From NCBI GenBank assembly GCA_015179025.1, contig WHUX01000021.1, positions 186,001 to 250,000 of the forward strand: a stretch of DNA of 64,000 nt. The letters are read 5' to 3'. The translations under genes and the position numbers were made by a program. Positions 44,297 through 56,000 of the stretch are shown here, in pieces; the stretch's first letter is position 1; each line of letters begins with the position of its first letter. The notes under the pieces were generated by a model. It was not told the DNA's origin and made no database searches. It was given only the letters and a program-made list of their open reading frames with translations. The stretch comes from Terfezia claveryi (lineage: Eukaryota; Ascomycota; Pezizomycetes; Pezizales; Pezizaceae).

Positions 44297-47200
44297 ACCC
44301 TAGAAGTTTTTTTTTTTATTAAAAAAAAAAACCAACAAAAAAAACACAACAGAAAATGTTATTTAAAACTCAATTCATGTATATTCCCAAGACAACCCCA
44401 ACTGAAGGTCAGTCGCTTCTCTCTTTTGTGACCCTTTCCCATTAATGCCGCCTAATGATCCTTCTCTGGGTCTCTGCTCCCAACGCGTGTTAACGAATCT
44501 CTACATCATTGAGATACATGTTTTTCTGGCTATTATTCTGCTCATTGTATCTAAAATTACGGATGAAGCAGTTCTCGGTCTCATGTACTACCCCGGGTGA
44601 CGGTGAGGAGAAGGGCAGGGACCGGCCCTGGGGTTGGGTAAAGGGCCGGGCTCGACCTGGAGATGCGGTCCCTCCCCTAGACCAGAACAAGTACCGATTT
44701 ATTAGAATAGTCAAGTTCATATAGCATAACAGAATAGCCCCTCTTCAACTTTGATTATTGTATCTTGAATGGCCTGCTGGTACCTCTTCATCCGCGATTT
44801 CCCTGTAAGATTAATGTCGTGCCGCTAGTCTCCCAATATCCCTATTCACCTTCTCCAAATCCGGGTAAAACCCAATTCCCACAGGTCAGTATCCCCAGTG
44901 CCACGGCGATTGGGTACACCCGTCTCGGTACTGTTTCTAGCCAACTGATCGAGGAGACTTGAAGCATGTTTATCGTATTATGTGTTGCTAGGAAAATAAA
45001 GGAAACCACGTCTGTCGTTATTGGCATTCTTCTTGACAGTAGCGGCAGCAAGAACTATCTTTTCAGCCTATACAAGGTATCAGCTACAATCAGAGCCAAT
45101 CAAGCAATGGTTGTACTGTTTCGTGCCTGGTTTCTCCGTTAGAAGAAGGTACTGGTTACTGTCCTTCCTTGACATCCATTCGGTGTAGTTGTGGTGGTCA
45201 GATGAAGTAACAGGTTTCTGAGATTCGTTTGCGAATTGCGGGTTCATTTTCTCCCTTGGATCTGATGCGTCTACCCAGGCTTATGACTCTCTTATCCTTA
45301 TTGAGTGTGAAGGCAGCATACCGTTGACCCTTTGCATTGTAGCCATCTCTGAATTTTGCTATAATGACCCCTGAATATCAATCCATAGGATAAAAATGCA
45401 ACTCTGAGTTTAACTGTCATAGATATCAGCTTGAGCAGGGTAAGTGGAACAAGTAAATAGCTTACTAGTACTCCATATGGGAATTGGAATATATCCTTGC
45501 TTTCACTATAAAAACCAAACTGCCGCATCAAGCTCTGGGAGTAAGCAGCAAGCGTTTCTGGAAACTCTTTCATGTTTATTCCGAATTAAATGTGACATGA
45601 TTCAGTGGCTCGGCGTGGATTTTGGTGTAAGATTCTTAAATCACCATTGTTTTAACTAGGTTTGTCATCGACCGGGGGCTTATTTGTAGATTGTTTTCAG
45701 AAATAGTGAACTTTCGCTTTTACCGTAGATGCCAATCCCAAAATGTCATTTGGTACCATACTCTTGTGGTGGACTAGGCCATTGGGAATTGCATGAGAGG
45801 CGATGCTTAAGCCCGCGGTACTCATCAGACTGGAACGCTGATGGTATGCAGGCCCGTTCAAACATGTTTTTGGTTCGTTCCACTAGGCTTGAGGACACGG
45901 AAGTAGAGGTATTTCCGATCACCTGACTACCGACTATGGGGGGTACGTTACCGCCTTGTTTGTTCTTGCTTCGAAGAAATTTGACCCCTAGTACAGTGCA
46001 AATGTGTCGGAGATTCTCAGGATTCCGTTTGAGCAGAGCACGAGCCTGTGGAGATATAATATAGCAACTACAGCTACCTGGTACTGCAATTACGGCTTCA
46101 AAATAATTTACTGTAGCTCTAAGTTTCGCAACTTATCAAGCGGGAGATCCTGCTCTTTCTAGGAATACCCGCCCACAGCACATAAGAGATACATAGGGAT
46201 TTAGGCTCAAATCCTACCCTATATATGTGAGCAGATTTATTACGCTACGATGACTTAGAGGTGGTGCTACCCTTAGTCTTGACCGCAGCCCTTACACACA
46301 GAAAATCATCAAATGTCAACAAAGAAAAGTACATAACTTGGTGGGGCAGCTGCGTTTTGAGGTTGGGTGACGGTTCTTAAGTACATATTTCAATTGACTG
46401 AGCTGGCCTACTTCCCGCCGTGCACAGTTGGCTCACTCATACTGAGACGAGGGTTATTTGAGTAGCCGCGTGATCGTAGAGTTACCCTGAAAGCAGATGA
46501 ACAGCCTCGAGTTGCTTTCCACTTTACTTCTGTTTAGCTTATATATGCTTTTGACACTCTTCTACTCCTATATGTCCAGACTATCCTCTACTTAAGCCAC
46601 AAAGTGACCTGATCGAAAGTAAAGGTGGCCTGTTTTCAGGGTAACATGTCCAACTGCAAAGATGCGCTAGCAGCGGCTGCAGCCCTACCCTCACCATACC
46701 AATTTCTACGCCCTGTTTAGATGAACTCTCATACTTTCATTGATGTGATAACTTGTGATATTCACTCAGTTTGATCTTGTCTAAACAGATTATATTAGAG
46801 GACTATTTATCCTATTTAACGATCTATGGTTACTTAGCTATTACACGTAAATATTACAGGGCTGAAACCTGCCATCTCTAGAGTATTATGCAGGTCAAGA
46901 CGCTTCTTAGTAGACTGGCCTTGGGCTACAATATGTGCCCAGACTAATGTTGTTTCAGGGTTGGATAATCATGTCACCGACAATACAAAGCTTGAATATA
47001 CATCCCTAAAGCCATCCCCAGGTACCCAACACGGTTGCTAGAATTGCTTCAATACAATAGACATCTGGTCATTTTGGGACTGCTCTACTGGAGTAGTTGA
47101 AGGTATCATTTCTTTGTTTCCACTCAGCCCGAATATTTCCCTATGTGAAAGTATAAGAGTACTCGTAAATTATAGGGACATATTTCAATTATGCAAGTTC

Positions 47201-49980
47201 CCTCCATACCTTCAATTCAATGTCTGCATAATGCAGAATTTATACAATTCACATGCTGTTCAACAGTTCCGAGTTTTTCCTTGAAGATAGCCAAATGCTT
47301 CCGGTAAATATATCGGTTACCTGAAAGCGTCAACATGCCTGCTTAGCTTTCACATGTTGACTAAAGCTAAGGGTAGGCTTATAATACAATAGGTGGGTAA
47401 CCTTTAGCATCTGATTATATCACAACATTAAGGGACAGCTTATCTGTTCACAATTCAAATATATTTCGGGCTATTTGACTGCTAGTTCAGGGCCAGTTAT
47501 GACTGGAATGCCCATTTGGTAAAACTAGGCTAGTCGGTCGGCGCACTCCTGTGGCATAAATTGTCTATATCTTGTCAACTCTTTCTTCATAAACCTTTGT
47601 TAATCTGGAAAATATAGCTCATATTTACATCTTTAAGCCTACTGGGTGTTGTGATAACATGTTTGTTGGCTGTTTAATGAAATGGCAGGAACAAGATGGT
47701 TTCAGGCCAAATATGTGTAGTGTTCGCACTTGCTTCGCACAGCCCTGTAAGAGTCCCTCATAAGAATGACACAGGGGGGACATAAGTGATATACCCAGGA
47801 CATATCTGCCCTCCATACAAGATCTCATAGATATAGATTTGACAATCTCTCTCCTGAGTCGGGAATGAAGAGGTACATATGTCCCATATACAATATGACA
47901 ATCTTCCGCTATTGAACCTATCTCTATCCCATTGCTAATGTGTAAATAATTCTCCAAACCGCTCAATTGAATGAAGTCCCAAAATGGTCTCCAATTTTAC
48001 AGAGTGTAGGTCGTGAGAGGGCCGTCTACGTCATCAACTCACGTCTCAGTTCATATCCAGGTCTTAAAACAGGGGCATTATAAAGTATCAACTGCCGTTC
48101 CTTACAATTTCTGCCGAGCCAGTCTGTGACTACCTTATGATCCTTGTAATGATCCTTGGGAATATGCAGTGCATATATTAATATTACAGTGATTTCAAAA
48201 TCCAAAACAAAACTGGTATCTGCTCTTGCCCCTCACCTTCCCATAGTGGATTAATATATTGCGTTTTATATATATATGGGCTGAGGAAGCAGAAGTGTGG
48301 AGTACCGGATTTGGTCTCCCTGACAGACGTTAACCTTGCTTTCCCTGATCTGGAAATAAATAAGTATCATATAATCATACGGTTTTAATGTATTTCTGGA
48401 ACATTGAGGTCCCGGCCATGTGCATATGTCTGCCTAGATAGTGAACCGGGCGAGATGCTTAAAGTGTGTTGAACTAACGAAATAGTGTACCTTGCACCAT
48501 CTTAAGCGAGGGCTGTTTCTAATCGAAATAGGCAATTATATGCAGAAAAGTGCGTAGAAGCTTTATTGAGATACGTCTAGAAACACGAATTCGCGAACGT
48601 TTTACCAGCAAAGGTCCAGTGCTTTAAAGGTGGCGAGCAACGTGGCGCCCCACCGCAAATCAATCTAACCAAACTGACGGGCCAAAATCAACAAAGATCT
48701 GGGCTTTTATCTCCTAGCCACCGCACAGAAACAGGAAAGAAAAAAACAACTGGCAACTGCAGGTTTATTTATATCGGTGATATTATACCACGAAATCGCG
48801 AGATGTGATTTTGCCAATACAACGGAATGTTTTGCCGTGTACCAAGGGTTTCTTGAAAATTATATATACATCAAAGTGCAGAATGAATGACAACATCGAT
48901 ATTGGAAAGACGTCGCAGTTTTGCGGTCCTCGGTTCGATGGCACTTCATAAAGCCTGCAGTATCGGAAGCGATAGTAGGTACATACAGTGCTACTCTATG
49001 TACCATGCATGCAGGTCTGCAGGTCATTATACCTAGCAATGATAGGTACATGTACCTAGGCCATGGAACAATGGGCCCTGGGCGAATCACAATCCAGAGA
49101 ATACGTGCTAAATCTGTATTTCCCTTAATCTGAAACCGCAGAAACGTTTCTAATACCCCTTGTAGCGATGGTCTGATGTCGGCATGTCTTGAAAACCTCA
49201 CTGCTGTTCACCGTCTCAGGGTGCTGTGCCTATGATGCCATAACATCGCTCCTGTCCGTGATGAAGTCGATGTTCATGATGTGGACCAAACGGTCCTGCA
49301 GCTAGCCAGCAGTTTATTAGGATAAATTAGAGCGATCACTATGCATACTCATGAAGGAAACTCATGAATCCATCCATTCATAGGCTTAGAAATTCGATAA
49401 CGTATAAATAGTGAACGCATATCATGAGAAATATTGCAGGCGGTATAGCATGTCTGCATACACACAGGGAATTCAATAAACTCAGACTATTACCCTAATA
49501 CTTCGCCGTCCGTTCATTCTGAGTAAATAATCAGATTGACCCCAAGGCGACCAGGAACTAAGACGGAATTGTGAAATAAACTCCGTGAAAACAAGACAAA
49601 AAAACTGGAAGCGAATATACACACCTTGAAATACCACCATGTAATAGTCATAACGCGAAATTGACATGAGTGAAAAACGTCCAAGCAATGAAAGGAAACA
49701 GATGCAAATCCCGCACCAGGTCCTGCTGTACGAACCAACAGTGTCGGCTAGACCATAGCCTGGTGCATACACCATTCATAAACGAGGAGGTAGGTAAGAG
49801 ATACTGCCCGTAGTGCCAGCAAATGAAACAATGCTCAAATAGTGCGCAAAATCTTGATATGATATGATGCAAATAATTCCAAGTTCCTTCCGTGTGCATT
49901 AGTCGGACGCCATGATGCAAAAGAGAAAATAAAATACCGCTGAAGCTTTTAGGAAATAATAGCACCGCTCATGGAGAAGG
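44297..49980. other. Long intergenic stretch, few features
   Basis: No gene is supported. Features seen: a T/A mirror block near 44308-44332, a GC-rich Pro/Arg-coding patch at 44585-44690, an unrecognised minus-strand frame at 47625-47966 (113 codons), interleaved inverted repeats at 47329-47371, and a 16-bp palindrome TAGGTACATGTACCTA at 49043-49058. Confidence 0.45.
47329..47371. other. Interleaved inverted repeats (A-B-A'-B')
   Basis: GTCAACATG (47329-47337), CTTAGCTTT (47342-47350), CATGTTGAC (47353-47361) and AAAGCTAAG (47363-47371) give two mutually exclusive 9-bp hairpins. Confidence 0.7.
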
Positions 49981-50127
49981 TTAGTGGAAATGGAAGCGTG
50001 CTCTGAAGCGGCTTCGTCCTGTCATTCTTGGCCGCCTGGCGTAGACGCAGCTCAAGCAGTAACAGTGTCCGCAAGCACAAGTGGTGCACTTGCAGGTTCG
50101 ACCACATTTACAGCAAGACCAATGCAT
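49981..50127 (-). CDS. Cysteine-rich 48-aa protein, metallothionein-like or minimal zinc-binding
   Basis: The ATG at 50127 (context ATCACAATG, A at -3) opens 48 codons. Residues about 5-27 read CCKCGRTCKCTTCACGHCYC followed by LSC, which is ten cysteines in 23 residues with one CC and four CxC motifs, as in metallothioneins. The C-terminus is basic (ARRPRMTGRSRFRARFHFH). The same segment also fits a fungal zinc-ribbon pattern (W-x-CCxCG ... CxHxxCxxC), so metal storage and structural zinc binding are both possible. The frame is open 35 codons further upstream, but that part has no features. A probable 5'-UTR intron ends GCTAACAG near 50260. Canonical heat-shock-element spacing lies about 450 bp upstream (50573-50598). 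It is not named because the family is unsettled. Confidence 0.6.
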   Translation of the reverse strand: MHWSCCKCGRTCKCTTCACGHCYCLSCVYARRPRMTGRSRFRARFHFH

Positions 50128-50544
50128 TGTGATAAAGTAGTGCGTGCGGAGTAACTTATCAACTGGAAATGGGCGGTAAGCGGATGGATAATTGAGAGTG
50201 CTAGTGGTAAACACTGACAGTGCCCTGTTCAACCTGATACGGTCTAAGTAGATCTATTTGGCAACCTGTTAGCAAATTGAATCAATAATGTGGAGATGTC
50301 AGGTATTTCTCCCAAGGTTCAGATAAGTACCTTAGCTTGATGCAAATGCCAGCTAGACCTCGGTGAATGAGGATAGTTTCGAAAAGATATGTAGCTGATT
50401 CGTATGTAAAATTGGGAAATTAAGACTGCGACCCTTGGTGTTTGTTGATGTATCTGACGACGATAGGTTGCACGGTGATAGTTGTGGCTGGTCTGCTGTT
50501 GTTTCCGGAGTGGGTTGTCCCAACGTACAGGAAAAAAAAACAAA

Positions 50545-50598
50545 TTCTTGAAAATAGCTTCCGCGAATCCGGGAAAGTTCTAGAAGGGCCTTCTAGAA
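50545..50598 (-). promoter_or_regulatory. Heat-shock-element array upstream of the cysteine-rich gene
   Basis: On the plus strand GAA (50573) nn TTC (50578) nn GAA (50583) is a canonical three-unit HSE. Five bases later comes TTC (50591) nn GAA (50596), and another TTCnnGAA is at 50545-50552. TTCTAGAA occurs twice. Hsf1-type factors bind such alternating nGAAn units. The array is inferred to control the minus-strand cysteine-rich gene. Confidence 0.6.
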
Positions 50599-52357
50599 AA
50601 TGTCCGATGTGACGAGGAGTGTAGTTGAGGCGTTGTTGGTGGAATATCGTTACTTTATGCTCAGCTGCAGGCGCCTTTCAAGATTCGGTGGAATCACACT
50701 AGGGGACCGTAGCTAGATATAGTAGTTTCGTTCGCAGAGGATATAACACGCCCACTATAGTAGTAGCAGCTAGCGTCTGTGATAATGTGTGCAGCTATTT
50801 CGTCCGTGTGTAATTTTCGGGTTGGGTACGGTCTCAATGTCAATTCTCAACCTAAAGTTCGCATCCGTCGATGCAGAGGTAGGTTTGGGAGGGGAGGAAT
50901 AGGGCCCTCTTATCTCAGGCACTCGTCCGCAGGCCATAAGTAGCAGCAATATTCTGCCAACTGAAGTTAGAATAAGCAGCCCCACGGCCCCGTCCGAGTT
51001 GAACATTCCACCAGGGAACTTGCATTCGCAGCTGGACCAGGCAGGCCATGTTCTCCAGCATTGCATTGTTTCAAACGAAGCCGAAGCGGTGACCCATGTA
51101 AGGCCACTGTCTATTAGTTGTGCAATCCTGCATGCAGTTAGGCTCTATGAACTCAGGTAAGCCGAATTGTATCTAAATCTTCAGGTTAAGATACGCTCTC
51201 GTCATTTCCGAACCTTCTCTGCATGCATGAAGCCATGGCGCTAGTCACTTATTGCCTCTCTCAGGTACATGCCCCATATTTCCTGAAGTGAGAGCACTTG
51301 AGTATAGACAGGGAATCCAGGATGCTTTGCATCACTGCGCAGCAAGTTGGTGATCCTGGCTGCCTTGGTTTCCAGACCAAGACCCCACCGTATACAAATA
51401 TGTTCATCAAGCGCGCAATCACTGGCTCTATACCAGTGGGAGCATTGCTCTCCTTCCATGACCAAGGCCTGCATGTTATACGTTCTAGCTGGGAGTGGCC
51501 TGTTCCAATGTAACATGCATATGCCCTCAACAAAGGTTTAAGCAATATTTATATCCCACCTTTTTAATCTTTAAATACTGTATGTATTCACCAGCCCTGA
51601 TTGCAGGTGAACTGCCCAATTTGGCTGTTATTTGACAAATGTCTTTAATCCATTAGCAATAATGTTGATTCTAAAGGCTCTTTCACAACCCCATCTCAGC
51701 GGTGCACTCTACAAAGTAAGAGGCCGCCTGCTTTGCTTGCGGAACTAAATCAGACCGACCCGGTACTCCGGGCTAACCACAAAAAATACCAGGGGTATCC
51801 AGGCATAACTCCTCATTTTGGAGAGGTCACTTGACAGCTGTGTCGCCGAACTATTTGAGTTAAGGAAGAGCCGGGGGGGTGGCACAAAAAGCCTATCGTA
51901 ACCAACGGCTATGCACTGTGGATATATAATAATACTGAAGGTTGGTAAGATCAAGCTCGCACTTCATTTGCCAACTCGTTCCTGATAGGGGAATTGAACT
52001 TGCAATGAGAGTAGGTATGTGTATGTAAATACATTTGTGGGCCCGGAGCAAGATCCCTTCAAGACATGGATGGTGGCAAGGCTGCCTCTTATGAAAATGA
52101 GCGCTACTACCCACCGAAAGAGAAAAGATTAATATTGCACGCTGAAACATTTGAAATTCAGCTCGTGTGAGCTCGGGTCGGGTAATAATCATTGATACGC
52201 ATTTGTTTGAAACAGCTGATGATTAAAACCAGACTTTACAAACGTCTATGGCGAAACTGGCTGGATGTCTTGTGCAACCGGACATGCAGCAGGTTCATAA
52301 AGTCAAATTAATTCAGGGACCCGCGGCTGTCAAAAATCGATCGAGGTAGCACCACAC
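50599..52357. other. Intergenic, no gene seen
   Basis: Short frames at 50770-51066, 51241-51545 and 51893-52192 lack domains. No repeats were recognised. Confidence 0.4.
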
Positions 52358-52571
52358 TGACGTCAACCGGTACTAATCTTATCCCGAGCCAGAACTGCTG
52401 AGGAATTTTCTTTCCGAGGCTTATTTTGTGTTTCGGCTTCGACGCTGATTGGACGCTGCCGACACCAATCGCTGTTCAGCTTCTATGTTTTAAATAGGAT
52501 ATCACAACCTTTTGGACAAGCCTTGTAATTGCCATACCGGTCACGTGTATCTTGGTAAACGCACGTGACCG
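52358..52571. promoter_or_regulatory. Promoter-like cluster: CRE, CCAAT boxes, paired CACGTG
   Basis: TGACGTCA (52358-52365) is a perfect CRE/ATF palindrome. GATTGG and CCAATC occur near 52447-52470. CGGTCACGTG (52538-52547) and CACGTGACCG (52562-52571) form a perfect inverted pair of bHLH (Cbf1/Pho4-type) sites. No gene is recognised on either side; a short frame ATGGCGCTTTTCC near 52651 is the nearest downstream start. Confidence 0.45.
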
Positions 52572-52922
52572 AGGCACTTAGCAGTGGTCTGGCAACATTC
52601 ATATCCTTCAAGAAAATCTCCAATTGCGAGTACCGGTAATTTGGGACTTTAATGGCGCTTTTCCTGCGTCCATACCATCATCTAGATCGATATCTTACCT
52701 TAGTGCAGAGCCGTTATAGGTAAACCTGAACAGATACCACTTTACTATCGGAGCTCCAGCTGCACTAGTCTAACAAACGGTTGGCGAGACTGACCATCGT
52801 GAAACCACACTATTACCTCGAAAAAACTAATTGCAATCTTATACTATGTCAACCAATGGAAATAGTTACAAAAGGGGCTCATTCCTGATGTGTAATATGC
52901 TGTAGAACACCTAGCTGATATC

Positions 52923-53011
52923 ACGGCTGATGATCCTAAACGTGTGATGCATGTGCTTGACAAAGATATCAACAACGGCTGATGATCCTAAGGGTGTAGC
53001 ATGCGCTTGAC
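52923..53011 (+). repeat. Short tandem duplication
   Basis: ACGGCTGATGATCCTAA recurs 52 bp apart, each followed by (A/G)(C/G)GTGT... GCATG(T/C)GCTTGAC. Two copies of about 37-39 bp. Confidence 0.8.
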
Positions 53012-56000
53012 CCGTCTTTTACTTTTTCTTTATTGTATTTTTGTTAATTTTTAAGTGGGTTGTGCCAATCGATGCACCGTCAAGGCTTTCTTATTCTCAT
53101 CCTTATAGCATGCACGTAAGCAAGGGGCTATCCGATAAGCCGCTGGAAAATGTAACAATTGTCATGCATTAGTGAGGATCTTTTGATTTGGTTTTTTTTT
53201 GGCCTTTTGGAGGAAACATATTCATATTAAGGGCCCCACTAATGAGTTTGGTGACCTTCCTGAAATGTTATAGAACTCAGAGCCGAAAGAGACACTCACA
53301 GAGTACCTGTTTAAGCAATAATACAAATTTCAAGGTAATTCTAGCACCCTGACAGGGATAGCGGAACTGATATCGCTTGCTTGGCACTATTTACCCGCGG
53401 GTGTTTGAAGTTCCGATGAGCCTCTTTTCATGATTCAAAGTCATTTGGCAATTTAGCATCCAATGGATTTCCCGGTCACCTTGATCACATCATCGCATTA
53501 ATATTTCCACAGTGACCGGTTACGGCCGGCAGAGGCGTCCTCAAGGAATTCCGGGATAAAAGCACCATATTTGGGCAATACGGTTCAACTCTATGTAAAG
53601 CCCAAGCCTCCACGTACACGAAATCAATATCTGAGGAAGTATCGGCATTATTTCGGTAAAAAGGTGTGACAGGGGGTCTCCTTACGTCTCGTGCTTTAGG
53701 TCACTACTCACAAAAGAGGCTGGGAGTTCTCGTGCACGGAGCCGCGAGGTAAAGCACAATGTTTTCACATTGCATTGTGCTTGGTAACCAGCCTCATGCT
53801 GCCTTACAATTTTAGAAACTTAGAGAGAACTAACAACAATGAAGATTTTACGATTGTAATTATCGCTGCTATAGGTGGCTCCCTGACTTCTATGCGAGAA
53901 AAACCCGGCCGGTGGTCAGGTGTTGAGAGGGGGTTGGAGTGACAGGGGTCTCTAGGAGTGTGGTCATAGTTTGCGGGGAATCTGGGGACACAGTTGACTA
54001 CTCCGTATGAGGTAGGTACTCTAAAGTCTCTCGAATAGGCACGTGGCAGCCACTCAGCTGACGTGGGTCCTGTGCATGAGCAACGGTAAATGAAACGTTT
54101 TTAGATCATGTGAGAACGGGACTATTACATGCTCAATCGCGCCACGATTCGTGGACCCGTGGTACATTCCATATCTGTGCCTTGCTGAGCACGCGCAAAA
54201 GTGGGGAAATACTGTTACTCATGAAAATAAAATTGCGTGTTATCAAGTTCCAATATCACCATAATGAGCAATAGAAGTGAAGTTTATAGTGAAGTTTATG
54301 ATACAGCCGGAATTGATTACCTACAGCTATTGTTGCCCCACTCAATTTGTTACTATTGATACACCTGCAACGAAGAATTTACGTGTTGTATAGCTTGAAT
54401 TCAAGCCCTGAGTGTTTGGAGATTAATAGAATATGTGACACAGTTGATCATGGGGGCTTTGCGGACGCATTTTTGTGACCCCTCTGGGATCCTCTGGGAC
54501 TCACGAGGAGGCTAATCGGGGAAATGAAAGCATCACAAATGCGATACGGGTTACTACCTTTAAACACTCATAGGTCGGACCACCCCACGCATAGTATGGA
54601 AATACTAGCCATCCAAATAAGTAGTGGCTTCTGTTTTGTTATAACACGAGATTGAGTGAATTTGATAATAAGAGGTACTTTATAATGATTCATCAAGATT
54701 TTGAAGTTCAATTCGAGATTAAAGCCAGGCTAGAGCCTAGGTGAAGACGAACTCCTTAACATGGAAGATTGTTTGGGTATCAATGCTTGATACATCTGAG
54801 TCGTCCCCATCGCGTAGATACCCTAAAGTACCAATATAACTTTTCTTGAATTAGAGGACCTATGTTTTATTTTGTGTCTCTGCGAGTAAGAAACATTCTC
54901 CGTGGATCTATATGTTTGATTCCAGAGACGATATAATTCTAGGTATTATGCATATTTGAAAGCATTATATTAGAGCATAGAGGTAGAATGAGGGAGGTGT
55001 GGCGTCGCAAAAAAAAGGTATATCGGTCCTTGATGATAAAGCTATAAATAATAGTTGCAGTATGTCAAGCACTTTACATATATGGACACACGGACTTTTT
55101 GCACAATGAAGGGTATATAGCCATTCTGGCTCTAATATAATAGTATTCTGGCAGATATACTCATCCCAATCTTACCCAGTTCATTAATTGACATATCTAC
55201 CATATCTACCTGCACTTTTGTGAATGACCCTGACCGCCCATAGATACGATTTCCCTCGGGCTCCACTAGCGATTGCATCAGTCAGAGAGCCTATATATAT
55301 GCCTACCTAGGCCTATAACGTACATTTGCACGGCTGGGAGCCTGGAGATATTCAATTTCGCTTTCTTGGCAATGCATAACAGGAGTCCGCATTGAGAATA
55401 TATTCCTGGCAAGTAAACTTGACGGTATCCGTGCCGGCCAGACCAATGATAGCCATGTATATTGTCGTAATATCAGACATCTAAGGCATGACCACGTGCT
55501 ATAGGTATATAGCCTTAGAACTGTATATATGCTCGTGTGCACAGTCGAGATATATTATGCAAGCTGAGGTCACGACAAGGTAGATAGTCTGGTGATGAAA
55601 TACTTGAGCTTGACTTGGATATAAATCTTATGATAACCATTTTGGTAAATGGATAGATTTGGTATGGGCACCTGTATAGACATGTTCACAACCTGAGTTA
55701 CCGGTGCGTAAGTATATCTCTCAGGTGCTCAATCATCGGGGTAACAATTGCAAGGAATAGGCACAGGTGCACGTATAAAATCTATTCTCTTCAAGGTCCG
55801 GGCGTATCATGATTGAGTCTAAAGTATTTCCCTGTTTTCTGTGAACCATATTCTGTTCCGCATACGTTTTATCACCAGCTATGGAAGGCAGAAGGCGCTT
55901 GCCACAATCGGCGAAATTCCATTCGGGACTAGGCTCCTGCATATCTTCGGGAGTGAAATAGAAAACACAACATATATCTTTGTTGGAGTCTAATCCGTAA

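Noticed and set aside
44490..44724. Pro/Arg/Gly-rich frames on both strands
   Set aside because: A short GC-rich patch with no domain or intron structure.
51241..51545. Frames open on both strands near 51.3-51.5 kb
   Set aside because: Both strands are open over the same bases with no domain or start context to choose between them.
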